From Mycobacterium neglectum (GTDB lineage: Bacteria; Actinomycetota; Actinomycetes; Mycobacteriales; Mycobacteriaceae), in NCBI RefSeq assembly GCF_002591975.1, contig NZ_NVQE01000046.1, positions 1-45,281 on the forward strand: a stretch of DNA of 45,281 nucleotides, given 5' to 3'. The notes under the pieces were generated by a model that was given only the letters and a program-made list of their open reading frames with translations, had not been told where the DNA came from and searched no databases. A program made the translations under genes and the position numbers. This document shows positions 32,339 to 42,011 of this stretch, piece after piece (positions within the stretch are counted from its first letter, which is position 1; every line of letters begins with the position of its first letter).

Positions 32339-35300
32339 GTCGGCGGCGATATCGCTTCGCACAGTTCGAACACCCTCCCAGGATCACGATCAAGGGTGAA
32401 CGTGTCAGCGAAGACAACACCTCGAACGCCCTGGACCTCGATTTCTGCTTCAGCCATCACTTCTGCCAGCCGGTCCCCAATGAATGCTGCCTCCGACGCT
32501 TCGAGGGGATGACGCACGACGAGTACATGCTCGCCGAGCCTCGGATGCGTAAAGCGCACTGCACCTGGAACATTCGCGACAGGCGACGCATCGTATCCGT
32601 GCGACCACGCGTGTAACGCCGCGCCCTCAATCTCCGTGTCGACCGTGAGTGTGCCGTGTTCGAGAACTTCCAATAGGTCGCGCGCGAGACGCCAGTCCAG
32701 AAGCGCGTGGTACGACATGTTGCCGTAATCCCGAAGACATCGATAGCACGACGCGCTGCATGTATCAGCGTGGTCACGTTCAGCCAGCCGGCCAAGATAC
32801 TCGTGTAGTTGTTGAACCAGCTCTTGCAAGATCGGTTGTTGCCCTAAATGTGTCGAGAACCCTGCACCGTTTTCAAGCGTATCGGCTATGAACGCGTACG
32901 GAACTGCTTCACCGTTGGCGAGGCCGGTGAAGATCCCGGCGACAAGTTCGAGCGGTTCAATGTCGAGCTTAGCGGCTGCCACCTTTCTGATAAGGAACGC
33001 AAGTGAGTACCACGCCGCACGCCGACCATCTTTGAGTTCGGGCACTCCGTAAGGTTGCACGCCGCCGCCGAAATTCAGGCGTAGACACTGTTCGGCGATT
33101 GTGCCGTGCTGTGGGCCGATAAACAGAAAGTCAGTCGGCTGCACTGCGCCGAGCGCGACCTCAAACTGGGGACCTGTCGCATCGTTCTGGCTTAGTAGCT
33201 CCTTCTCAATCGCGTCGACTGAGACGTAGCCGCCCCAATCCTGCCCACTGGGTGCGGCTTCTCTGAAGCGGAAGAGCCTTCCGCCGTTGTCGTTGATTAC
33301 ATAGCGGTCACCAGGACCAAAGTATGCAACTGCGGATCCAAAATCTGTCTGCTGCAGCTGTGCGAAATCTGCATGCGCCCTCGCCGCCATCGCCCGCGGT
33401 GTCCAGGCGAAGTTGCCATCGAAATCACGCCCACCCGCCGATCTGAATCCGCGTGGCTCACGCAGCGGAAACGCTGCGAAACCCTCTGGCCCGTTGCCGC
33501 ATCGCGGGCATGTCGCGACGTTGCCGATGTCGTCGTCAGTCAGATAAGAACAGGAGCGGCACAGATGAATCGAATGCTCGGTACCGAGCACATCCTCCGC
33601 CGGATGCTGGGGACGCTGCCCAATAGGCTCAAAATCAACAACACCGACGGACGTGTACACCCGTCCGTCTCGGACGACCTCACTCATCGGCGCAAATTGG
33701 CTCACTGCCATCGCCAGATCGCGATCAATCACCCGCGAGGGAGGCCAAGGATATGACCTGTAGGGGCGTCTGAGATATAGATAGCGCACGCTGGTGGGGA
33801 ATCCGAACATCGGGAGCACACCGCGTTCCGCGAGTCGCTGGCTCAGCTCTTCGTGTCCGGCTCCTGAGACGGCGTCGGAAATCAGCGTTGGCAGTTCCGT
33901 AATCACGTCATCGGCCAAGCTATCGCTGTCTGAAGCGAGTGGCGTGCGGTCGGAAACTGCTCGGGCAACCTCCCGAATGACATTGCGGTTCGTTGTGAGC
34001 CAGGCTGTGAAAACCGGAGCAGCGTCATTCCAATCGGCCACAGTGCCGAACGCTCCGTGCACGTTGAGCGTCGGCGTGAAAGATCCACCGCTGGCGATGA
34101 TGCTACGTCCGACATCGGGCATCGCTTGCCGCAGCACCTCAGAGTGCAGAGATCGCATGAAGATCTCACGCCGGTTGACCGCCAAGTATGGCTGAGGAGT
34201 GGGATCATTCGTGATCCGCGTCGGCCGGTCGAAGTAGTATTCGTCGTGACTCCGGCCGCGACATACGGTTAGCGCGACGGCAACAGGTGTCCCCCGCCTA
34301 CCTGCGCGGCCAACACGCTGCTGGTAATTGAAACGTGTCGGCGGCATATTGCCTAACACCACCGCAGACAACGAACCGATGTCGACTCCTGCCTCCATCG
34401 TGGTTGTAACACTCAACAGATCAACGCCGTCAGCAAGTGCGACCTCGTTGTCGAGGAACACATTTTGGAATCGCGACTGGCGGGTCTGGGCGTCAATCCG
34501 ATCAGTTTGGCCAGTCAGTTCCTCGCAGTTAAGGCGAAAGTGGCCAGAATCGGTGGTTGCTTTCCATCCGTAGTAGTCGTTGCCCGGAGACACTGGAGTT
34601 CCCTGTGCTGGTAGTGGTTGATGGCATCGTGTGCAGTAGCCGCAGCCACGGACCAGATGCAGCCGTCGACAATTGCCACACACCCAGCCGGCACTGTCAC
34701 CTTGGCGCAGTACGACGGCGTTGGGATCGATGAGGAAATCGCGGACCGCCGCGCCGCATTGGGTATCAAACTTCGCCCGGAGCTCTCCTTCGGTCGGTCC
34801 ACCTGCCTGCTCGATGGCTTTCCAGTAGTTCCGGAGTTGTCGCGGTGGGTCGCTGCGCGGATCACGCAACCCATAGAAGCGACGTGTATCAGCGAGCACG
34901 CGCAGACTCGACCGTGCATAGGCGAGGTCGTTGGTAGGTGCGATGTCGAGCGGCATGGAGTCGTCCGCAAGTGCCAACCATCCGAGCCCAAGCGATTCAA
35001 AATCGCGGCCGACACCGGAGAATAAGCCCTCAAGCATTTCAGTCAGTAGCGACTGATTGATCGTGGCGAGGAGCCGTTGTTGGTCCGCGGAAAGGTTACC
35101 TCGCGGGGCAGGCGGTGCGGCGTTCCAGTCGTAAAGGGTGGGCCATCGTCGGCTCCCATTCCCTCCGGTTTCTTTCATGCTGGCATGCGGGCCGCCGGGG
35201 TTCATCCCCATGCTGAGTAGCTGGCCGGCGATGGCACCACTGGAGGCCTCGATCGTGGGCCCTCGTCCTAGCCGCGCCGAAAGGGGTGCCTCATCCTCAG

Positions 35301-37800
35301 GTTTCGTGCCAGGGCGCCCTTCCCAGACATCCCGAATCTGCGAAAACGCCGTCGCATCTCGCTGTTCGAGTCGGCTGTACGCGGCCCATGTCTCGTCGGT
35401 ACGAACCCGATCAACGACGTTCGATCGGGCTAACTGAATGTCGATTGCGGGATCGCCGCCGCCGTCAAGCTGTCGGTGCAATAGGAGTCGCAAGAGATCC
35501 TGATAATGCCGTAGGCCAAGGCCCGATGATAGCTTTGCCGCGTCCTGACGGCTGTCAGTAAAGAGGATCAACTTCCTGTCGCTAGCCGGAAGGTCGGTCG
35601 CCAATTCCGTCGTGAGAACCTGGTTGATTTTCTCAAAGCCTGTACGCATCGTTCTGATCGGCGACCGCTGGGCTGCAGGGTCGGTATGAGGAATTGGCCC
35701 GGTTGGCCCGCGCCGGATCTCCCAATCGTCACCACATGCCGGACACACTGTCGGATATGGGCTAATTGTGGCGGGGTCGCGGTGCTGACGGGCAGCGGGA
35801 GGAACGAATGCGTGAAATGTCCAGCCTGTGTGCCCGCCGCCCGCACCAGTCACGCGAATAGCACCTGATGCTGGCACGAGTGCAGACCGACGGAAGTCGT
35901 ATCGCACGCGTCCGTTGTCACGTCGCCACGTCGTTTTACCAGGAGCTGTCAGTGCGTTCGGCCAGTACACAAGGTAGTTGGCGGCAGTCCGATCCAACCG
36001 GACCTGATCGGGTAGCTTGCCCAGCTCAGGGATGTCTGCCAAAAGTAAAGTATTGACGCGGTTTTGCTGCGTCGCCCCTTCAGGTGTAAATCCTCCGAGC
36101 AGAACGTCACCACAGTTCTGGCAGTACAGCAGCTCAAGTACACGGGCACCGCACGTGCAACGCGTAGTTGGCTCGCCGTGCAGACGACCCACAGTCCTCG
36201 GCGGACCGCCATGTACCGGCGCATCGGGGCAAGCAGGGTCAGTGCAGGCCCAAAGGCCTGGGATATTGCGAAAGAAGTAATGAGCCCGCAGCTTCGGGTC
36301 CTCTGCAACCGGCGCAACCGTGAGACCGTTCAGTAGGCTATTCAGAGCCGCATCCCGCGCATCCGGCAAAGCGTCTGGAAACATCTGTGCAGCAACAACA
36401 TTAAGCGTCTTCGCTACGGTTGATACGCGCTCAGTGTTCGTGTGATCGAGAAATGCCCTCCGCATGGTGTCGGTCAATCGCCGATCTCGGGCCAGCCGGA
36501 CTGATCCTTCAGCGTCCGCGGCTAATATCGCCGACACGTCATCGGGCGATCCCAATGGTGCTTCTTGTGGCATGTCGAGTTCACCTTCGACGAAGTCGAA
36601 TGAACTCGCGTCCACACCGAAGAACTCTTCGAGATATTGCTGATCACGTTGTGCATCAAGCGAAGCCGATGCGGCCAAGATGCGCAGTTGATCCGGCCGC
36701 CGATCTAGTCCAAGTCGGTGCTTGAGTTTCCTTAATAGGTAACCGACTTCAGTCCCAGCAGTGCCCCGATAGGTGTGAAGCTCATCCACCACGAGTGTGA
36801 AGCGGTTGTCTGGGCTGGCGTCCAACCACTGACGTGTCGAGTCGAAGAAGCTCTGATCACGATCGCGGAGAAGCATCACGTTGAGCATCGAATAGTTGGT
36901 GACGAGTACATCTGGAGGCGCATCGATCATGTCCCAGCGGGATCGCATCTCGGCACCGTCGAGTCTCGGCACGAAGAATTGAATGTCTGGGTCACGACTT
37001 TGTCTAGCTGCCTGAGCGGCCCGGGCTGAACGCACGTCGGTCTCAGTCAGAACCGCTCGGAGGCGGCTCACGGCGAGCGGGGTTTCACGACTTCCCGTGA
37101 CAGGCGTCGCGCCGGTGTACCGCCCGAAGTAGAAACGATGTCCCCGACGGTTGGTGTCGAGCCAGTGCCTTGCGGTGTCACTGTCGAGTGCACGCCGCAT
37201 GCGCATTAGCTGATCGTCGACAAGTGCATTCATCGGGTACAGGATCAGTGTCCGTACAGCTTGCGGACGTTGGCGCTCGTCCGTGCGTTGCGACTGAAAA
37301 GGCGCACCTGTAGTACGCCACCAGGGTCGAAAGCTAGCCGGAGAACCCTGCCAGTTGCGGGATTCTTCGAGCAGAGAGGCAATCACTGGCAGCATGAATG
37401 ATTCCGTCTTACCTGACCCGGTTCCTGCAGTGATAACCATGTTGCGGCCCCTGGCCAGGCCGGCCTGCAACGCGCGCTCTTGGTGCGTATATAGCCGAAT
37501 TCCTGCTGGTATCAGGCCTGCCGCCGCGAATGCCGCGAGTTCCGCAGGTGCGCCGCAAGCCGTCACTGACTCGTCGAGCGTCCGCGGAACGTTGACATAG
37601 TCCGGCCTCAGCTCAATCAGCGGAAAACGGTACGCCCCATTGTCATGGTCGAACAGCTCACGGCGTTCCTGTTCCAAGCGTTCGTCGGCGAGCCCGAACG
37701 GCGTTTCGTAGTAACGGAAATACGCGTCGCGCAATCGAAGAAAAGTTCCCATGACATCAAGACCACGTGGATGGACAGTCGCTGGCAACACTGGCAACAC
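32335..37800 (-). CDS. Large DEAD-box helicase with DUF1998-like C-terminus (DruE-like)
   Basis: A 1,821-aa superfamily II helicase. Walker A AGTGSGKT at 125-132, DELH in LVVDELHTYRG, ASASL as motif III and QQRVGRAGRRG as motif VI are visible. A cysteine-rich insertion (CTDPAC, CTCG, CQNCG) is present before motif IV. The C-terminus has a cysteine cluster CSASCYRCLRDYGN followed by ALLDW, the mark of DUF1998. Size and architecture match DruE, the shared component of Druantia anti-phage systems; MrfA-type helicases are smaller. GTG at 37800 has AAGAGGAG 5 bases upstream. It is co-transcribed with two unknown genes and the PD-(D/E)XK nuclease. Confidence 0.85.
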   Translation of the reverse strand: MLPVLPATVHPRGLDVMGTFLRLRDAYFRYYETPFGLADERLEQERRELFDHDNGAYRFPLIELRPDYVNVPRTLDESVTACGAPAELAAFAAAGLIPAGIRLYTHQERALQAGLARGRNMVITAGTGSGKTESFMLPVIASLLEESRNWQGSPASFRPWWRTTGAPFQSQRTDERQRPQAVRTLILYPMNALVDDQLMRMRRALDSDTARHWLDTNRRGHRFYFGRYTGATPVTGSRETPLAVSRLRAVLTETDVRSARAAQAARQSRDPDIQFFVPRLDGAEMRSRWDMIDAPPDVLVTNYSMLNVMLLRDRDQSFFDSTRQWLDASPDNRFTLVVDELHTYRGTAGTEVGYLLRKLKHRLGLDRRPDQLRILAASASLDAQRDQQYLEEFFGVDASSFDFVEGELDMPQEAPLGSPDDVSAILAADAEGSVRLARDRRLTDTMRRAFLDHTNTERVSTVAKTLNVVAAQMFPDALPDARDAALNSLLNGLTVAPVAEDPKLRAHYFFRNIPGLWACTDPACPDAPVHGGPPRTVGRLHGEPTTRCTCGARVLELLYCQNCGDVLLGGFTPEGATQQNRVNTLLLADIPELGKLPDQVRLDRTAANYLVYWPNALTAPGKTTWRRDNGRVRYDFRRSALVPASGAIRVTGAGGGHTGWTFHAFVPPAARQHRDPATISPYPTVCPACGDDWEIRRGPTGPIPHTDPAAQRSPIRTMRTGFEKINQVLTTELATDLPASDRKLILFTDSRQDAAKLSSGLGLRHYQDLLRLLLHRQLDGGGDPAIDIQLARSNVVDRVRTDETWAAYSRLEQRDATAFSQIRDVWEGRPGTKPEDEAPLSARLGRGPTIEASSGAIAGQLLSMGMNPGGPHASMKETGGNGSRRWPTLYDWNAAPPAPRGNLSADQQRLLATINQSLLTEMLEGLFSGVGRDFESLGLGWLALADDSMPLDIAPTNDLAYARSSLRVLADTRRFYGLRDPRSDPPRQLRNYWKAIEQAGGPTEGELRAKFDTQCGAAVRDFLIDPNAVVLRQGDSAGWVCGNCRRLHLVRGCGYCTRCHQPLPAQGTPVSPGNDYYGWKATTDSGHFRLNCEELTGQTDRIDAQTRQSRFQNVFLDNEVALADGVDLLSVTTTMEAGVDIGSLSAVVLGNMPPTRFNYQQRVGRAGRRGTPVAVALTVCRGRSHDEYYFDRPTRITNDPTPQPYLAVNRREIFMRSLHSEVLRQAMPDVGRSIIASGGSFTPTLNVHGAFGTVADWNDAAPVFTAWLTTNRNVIREVARAVSDRTPLASDSDSLADDVITELPTLISDAVSGAGHEELSQRLAERGVLPMFGFPTSVRYLYLRRPYRSYPWPPSRVIDRDLAMAVSQFAPMSEVVRDGRVYTSVGVVDFEPIGQRPQHPAEDVLGTEHSIHLCRSCSYLTDDDIGNVATCPRCGNGPEGFAAFPLREPRGFRSAGGRDFDGNFAWTPRAMAARAHADFAQLQQTDFGSAVAYFGPGDRYVINDNGGRLFRFREAAPSGQDWGGYVSVDAIEKELLSQNDATGPQFEVALGAVQPTDFLFIGPQHGTIAEQCLRLNFGGGVQPYGVPELKDGRRAAWYSLAFLIRKVAAAKLDIEPLELVAGIFTGLANGEAVPYAFIADTLENGAGFSTHLGQQPILQELVQQLHEYLGRLAERDHADTCSASCYRCLRDYGNMSYHALLDWRLARDLLEVLEHGTLTVDTEIEGAALHAWSHGYDASPVANVPGAVRFTHPRLGEHVLVVRHPLEASEAAFIGDRLAEVMAEAEIEVQGVRGVVFADTFTLDRDPGRVFELCEAISPPT

Positions 37801-37816
37801 ATCGACTCCTCTTGAT

Positions 37817-38734
37817 TCAGTTGATAATCGCTAGTCGTTGGCGAACGGAGCGAGCGACCATGCTGGCCACAGATTTAGGCACGTTTCGATAGATCGCAGT
37901 CTTTGCGAGTTCACCGAAGGCGGTCGGCTGGCCACTGCACAGGACGAGCGCGCGTGCCTGGAGCGGTGGGAGTGGCGCCCCCTGGTCAACAAACAAAGTG
38001 CCTATGTCGTCGTCACCGTCAGCGCGCTCCAGCCGCCAGCGGAAGACCTCAACCCCGTTCTCGGCCAGGGCCCAGAGCACACCGTCAGCATGGACAGTGT
38101 GAAACCATTCGTCGCCGTTGCGGTACAGGTAAGACGGTCGGCCTTGCACGGTGATCTGGCAGAGGCCAGAATGGCTTGTCAATCTTCCGCTTACAAACCG
38201 TAGGGCGCCATCCAATTGAAGATGTTTCACCGGCGCACCGTACGCGGGTGGCGCAGCGGGTTCTCCGAGCTGCAACGGAGGCAACCTGTTCGCGATATAG
38301 TCAGCCGCTCGACCGCCGTAGTCGACGCCACAAATATTCAGTCCTTCAACAAGATCCTTGATCGAATCCGACTGCAGATAAACCTGGGTCGGAGTCGCCA
38401 GCCGCGAATCGCTCGTTGCGCACGGGATCGTTTGCACTGAGAGTAAGTCACCAAGTTCCTCGACTAAACCCAGGTGACGATGGCCTGCAAGCACTGTCGT
38501 ACCACCGCACGACGGCAGCAGCACGGCGACTGGCGGAGCCATCGCCCAACGTCCGCCGACCCAGTCAACTTCGACATGCGCCAACGCAGTCATGTCGCGC
38601 AGCCACCGGCCCGTTTCGAACGGCTGAGCATTCAGGTCGGCGTTTCGGGCTAGCCAGGCCACCCGTTGCCGCAGATCCCGAATATCGCCCGCAGCTGTCT
38701 CGCTCATCCACGCGAGCATCAGGTCAGCGTCCAT
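37817..38734 (-). CDS. Unrecognised defence-island protein (about 305 aa)
   Basis: A 305-aa protein starting MDADLMLAWMSETAAGDIRDL. The N-terminal part looks helical, the middle and end beta-rich (EWFHTVHADGVLWALAENGVEVFRWRLE). No known motif. ATG at 38734 follows GGGGGAGG with a 5-base gap, so the earlier frame to 38791 is unlikely. It overlaps the 694-aa gene by 11 bases and lies 16 bases before the helicase gene, so all three are co-translated. It may occupy the place of DruF or DruG of type II Druantia, but I cannot show sequence similarity. Confidence 0.75.
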   Translation of the reverse strand: MDADLMLAWMSETAAGDIRDLRQRVAWLARNADLNAQPFETGRWLRDMTALAHVEVDWVGGRWAMAPPVAVLLPSCGGTTVLAGHRHLGLVEELGDLLSVQTIPCATSDSRLATPTQVYLQSDSIKDLVEGLNICGVDYGGRAADYIANRLPPLQLGEPAAPPAYGAPVKHLQLDGALRFVSGRLTSHSGLCQITVQGRPSYLYRNGDEWFHTVHADGVLWALAENGVEVFRWRLERADGDDDIGTLFVDQGAPLPPLQARALVLCSGQPTAFGELAKTAIYRNVPKSVASMVARSVRQRLAIIN

Positions 38735-40805
38735 CGAACCTCCCCCACGCGGTCTGGTACATCTTCCAGATCGGGTCGTCGGCAATGACAACCTGGCATA
38801 GCTCCCGCCAGATCTCGCTATCCCGAGCTGATAGACCGCGAAAGTTTGGCTCCTGCATACGAACCCTGATTACTGACCATCGGTCGCGACGCTTCTGCGC
38901 CACCCACGTTGCCTTCGGATGGTTGACCTCGAACATCGGAAAGCTGATTCCATCAAAACCGACTGGCAGGGCCGGCTCGCTCATCTCGTGCAACTGACCG
39001 CTTGGAAGTATGAGCCAATTCTCCGTTGCCCCGCGGCGAGCAAGCACGGCATGCCGTTCGCGCTCTCTGTCAGAGCACAGGGCTCCGCAGATCGACTGTG
39101 GTAGAGGAAGTTCACGTAACCTGTCATCCGACCAACTAAGGCTGCCAATACCAGTCGAGTTCCGATCGTCTGCACCACCGCGCGCGACGACGAATGTCAG
39201 CTCTTCGCCGTCTGCGCGAACGACATGAGTTCCCTCTGCCCACGGGCCGATCCGACTGAAGGGAAACGGGAAGATAGATGCGAGCAGACTACCGGTCGTC
39301 CCATCAATGGAGACATCCGACTTACGAGGTTCTGCCCCAAGCGGAAGTGCGAGATCTGGTTCACCGCCCGGAAAGTAGATATTCCTGCCGATGCCGCGAA
39401 GAATCGGGAGACCGTTCACGAGCCGAGGACGGATGTTTGCACCCACACGAAGGTTCGCCGCGACCGTGACCGGCAGCGCAGCCATCGCTTTCTCAAGTGA
39501 GGCCTGGTCGCTGAAAGTCACGCCGTAGAAAATCGCGTAGCCGGGGAAGATTCCGTCCACGATCGATTGGTTCATACGTTGCCATCCACCGTCAGCCGCG
39601 TCTTTCAATACACGTTCAACTACAGGCACAGACTCTGATGCAACGAGATGCACATGTTCCTCGTAGGGCTGCAGCGCATCAACCGACATCCAACCGCCGG
39701 CATCTGCATTGTCCGCAAGCACAAGGAGTTTCGATGGCTGAAACTCCGCGACGCAATAGTTTCCGCGCGCGACCAGACCTGCGGTGAGCGCAGTTGAGCT
39801 CACCGGCGGCAAGCCATCGACCTCAAACATGGAGCTATACGGATCGGTGGTCAGCAACGCTGTGAACTCTTCGCCATCCGAATGTCCCTCTAACAGATCC
39901 TCAGCCACATCCGGTACTGCGGGGATCACCCACCAGGCCGCGCTCCGATCGATATCAACCACCAACCGCAGATCGAGCCGGCGAAGACCCTCGGCGGTGA
40001 TGATCTTGCCGTCCCAGGCAACCGCTAGCTGGTGTACCAGCGTTCGTATGTAGTCCTCAACAGAAGCCTCGCTGAGCGACACAATGAAGCGCTCACTGAG
40101 TCCTTGTGAACGAATGCTCGTCCAGACGCGCAACATCGAAATCAGAGACGCCGGACTTGGTATGCCTTCACTTCCGAGGTTGAGCCTGTCGAAGAACCGA
40201 GTAAGCGCGGCGCGGTCGCTCTTACGCACTAGTGTCTGCGAAAGCGGATAGCCAATCCGTGTCAGCTCTGGATGCTCGCGAATTGTCGAGACGCCGAACT
40301 TGCCACCGTTCTCGTCCAGCCAGCGATCCAGCCTGGCCCACATCTCAGCGACGGCCGTGAAAGCTCCCTGATCGCGAAGGGCGGCTCGAAGCGCAGTTAT
40401 CTCGACATAAGATCCGTCCGGCAGCATGGCCTTCGCGAGCGGGATGTAATAGTTGTTGCTTGCTATCGCCCCGTCTCGCGACATCTCAGAAGCGGCCAGC
40501 ACGCTGAGTGCAAGAATCGGCAGGGTCGGCGGCGGCTCATCCTGCAATCCATGCCGCCAGGTCGCTTCCGCCCTCTCGATTCGAGCGAACATCGATCGCC
40601 CTGCCGTGACGTCCACAAGCTGACGCACGGACGCGGCCAGTGACCGGGGGCCGTCTTCCCCCACATCGGCGAGGTCTTGCAGAACCACGCGGTCGACGAA
40701 CATGACCGCAGGTTGCTCCTCCCTACCGCTGAAGAACTCCGCAGCCAGTCGAGCTTGCCAAGTTTGGTACGCATCCGGCAGGCGTGCCGCCCCTCCGCTC
40801 GTCAC
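38724..40805 (-). CDS. Unrecognised defence-island protein (about 694 aa)
   Basis: A protein of about 693 aa (GTG at 40805; a TTG at 40808 would add one residue) with a GGGGGA ribosome-binding sequence upstream. It is a mixed alpha/beta protein without membrane segments; the sequence includes LPILALSVLAASEMSRDG and YYIPLAKAMLP early, and a beta-rich C-terminal half (GTHVVRADGEELTFVVARGG). No nuclease or NTPase motif is visible. It is the first of the four genes that run to the nuclease, 105 bases after the NaeI-like gene. It could be a structural or target-recognition subunit of the helicase system. Confidence 0.75.
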   Translation of the reverse strand: MTSGGAARLPDAYQTWQARLAAEFFSGREEQPAVMFVDRVVLQDLADVGEDGPRSLAASVRQLVDVTAGRSMFARIERAEATWRHGLQDEPPPTLPILALSVLAASEMSRDGAIASNNYYIPLAKAMLPDGSYVEITALRAALRDQGAFTAVAEMWARLDRWLDENGGKFGVSTIREHPELTRIGYPLSQTLVRKSDRAALTRFFDRLNLGSEGIPSPASLISMLRVWTSIRSQGLSERFIVSLSEASVEDYIRTLVHQLAVAWDGKIITAEGLRRLDLRLVVDIDRSAAWWVIPAVPDVAEDLLEGHSDGEEFTALLTTDPYSSMFEVDGLPPVSSTALTAGLVARGNYCVAEFQPSKLLVLADNADAGGWMSVDALQPYEEHVHLVASESVPVVERVLKDAADGGWQRMNQSIVDGIFPGYAIFYGVTFSDQASLEKAMAALPVTVAANLRVGANIRPRLVNGLPILRGIGRNIYFPGGEPDLALPLGAEPRKSDVSIDGTTGSLLASIFPFPFSRIGPWAEGTHVVRADGEELTFVVARGGADDRNSTGIGSLSWSDDRLRELPLPQSICGALCSDRERERHAVLARRGATENWLILPSGQLHEMSEPALPVGFDGISFPMFEVNHPKATWVAQKRRDRWSVIRVRMQEPNFRGLSARDSEIWRELCQVVIADDPIWKMYQTAWGRFDGR

Positions 40806-40910
40806 CAATCCCCCATGTGCACAGAATCGTTAAACTGTGGCAGACAGTAGTCCAGCCGGCAGATGCGGCGACGTGTTTCCACGGTCGGCGTGGCCGACAC
40901 GCCGTCGGCC

Positions 40911-41861
40911 TCAGTGCTGTCGCCCGCGGCCAACCTCGGGCGCGGTCACGACTGGATCACCTGGGCGCGCCACGGCCCACAGTTCACCGTTAATTTCGGC
41001 GACGGGATCAGATCGGTCCGATCGCGCAGGGACAACGCGTGCCGCGACCAGTTCGCCCTTTCGAGGCACCGGCAAGGCCAGATCAGACGCGACACGTGGG
41101 TCGTAGTCCTGGTGACCAAGCACGAGAATGCCCTCTGGGCGAAGGGCAGTGCGGGCGCCTCCGTTACCGCGCGCTCGCTTCATGAAGTCATCCTGCTGGG
41201 CTACAGTCGCCAGCTCGGCACGTCGCACGACGCGACCGTGCACGCGCCGGAACAACTCGTTCACCCGCGCCTGCCCATGCTGAGTACCCCGCCGTGCTGT
41301 CGCTTTGAAGATCGCATCACGCGTTGCAGCATCGAGCTGATGGAAGAGGTTCGGCGCCAACCCCGGGTGATTACTCCATAACCAGCGGATCTGCTCGCGA
41401 CCGATGAGAGATAACGATGTCTTCGCGTCGCGGTTCTGGGAGCCTCTTATCGTCTCTGGCGTCACTCGAATAAGGCCTGCTTGCCAAGTCGACACTTCAT
41501 CATTCGCCGTCACGAGCAGGGCGATTTCGCCGATGACCTCGGGTGGCAGCATCCAGCCGTAGGGCTTCATCGAGTACTTGCAATCCACCTGGACGCCGGC
41601 GACGCGGTAGTCCGTCTTGTCGCCGTCATCGAAGTCGAACTCGCGATGCATGTTGATCTCCACCAGCGTGCCCATGTGGGTCTTCTCGGTCTTGTGGAGT
41701 TCGTTGAAGTTCCAGCGGCCGGTGTGCTGGCCATCGTAGAGCTGATCGAAGGTATCGCGGAGGCCGGTCGCGATACGATCGCCCGTCGGGTCGAGGCGGA
41801 ACAGCTCCATTGCGACCGCATCGAGCTCAGAGTCGCCTGCCGGCGCCCACGCGATATCCAT
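40911..41861 (-). CDS. NaeI-family type II restriction endonuclease
   Basis: A 316-aa protein, the same length as NaeI (about 317 aa). The order of conserved stretches matches the family: LRDTFDQLYDGQHTGRW, KTEKTHMGTLVEIN with E69, and D93-C-K95 (VDCKYS) as the D-x-K catalytic pair. A C-terminal DNA-binding part holds VATVAQQDDFMKRARGNGG and LRPEGILVLG. NaeI cuts GCCGGC and needs two sites; whether this enzyme has the same specificity is unknown. A cytosine-5 methyltransferase and Vsr nuclease lie about 1.9 kb away. The ATG at 41861 is the natural start. Confidence 0.93.
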   Translation of the reverse strand: MDIAWAPAGDSELDAVAMELFRLDPTGDRIATGLRDTFDQLYDGQHTGRWNFNELHKTEKTHMGTLVEINMHREFDFDDGDKTDYRVAGVQVDCKYSMKPYGWMLPPEVIGEIALLVTANDEVSTWQAGLIRVTPETIRGSQNRDAKTSLSLIGREQIRWLWSNHPGLAPNLFHQLDAATRDAIFKATARRGTQHGQARVNELFRRVHGRVVRRAELATVAQQDDFMKRARGNGGARTALRPEGILVLGHQDYDPRVASDLALPVPRKGELVAARVVPARSDRSDPVAEINGELWAVARPGDPVVTAPEVGRGRQH

Positions 41862-42011
41862 CGCTTACACCCCGTCAATCCATCCGACGTGCGAGGCTAC
41901 CGCCACTCACCGACAAACGTGGCGAAATACGGGCACGCTGTGATGTCCCGTCGATGAGTGCGCTATACCGGTATACGCACGCAGATGGCGACTCGACAAA
42001 GGCAGGTTCCT

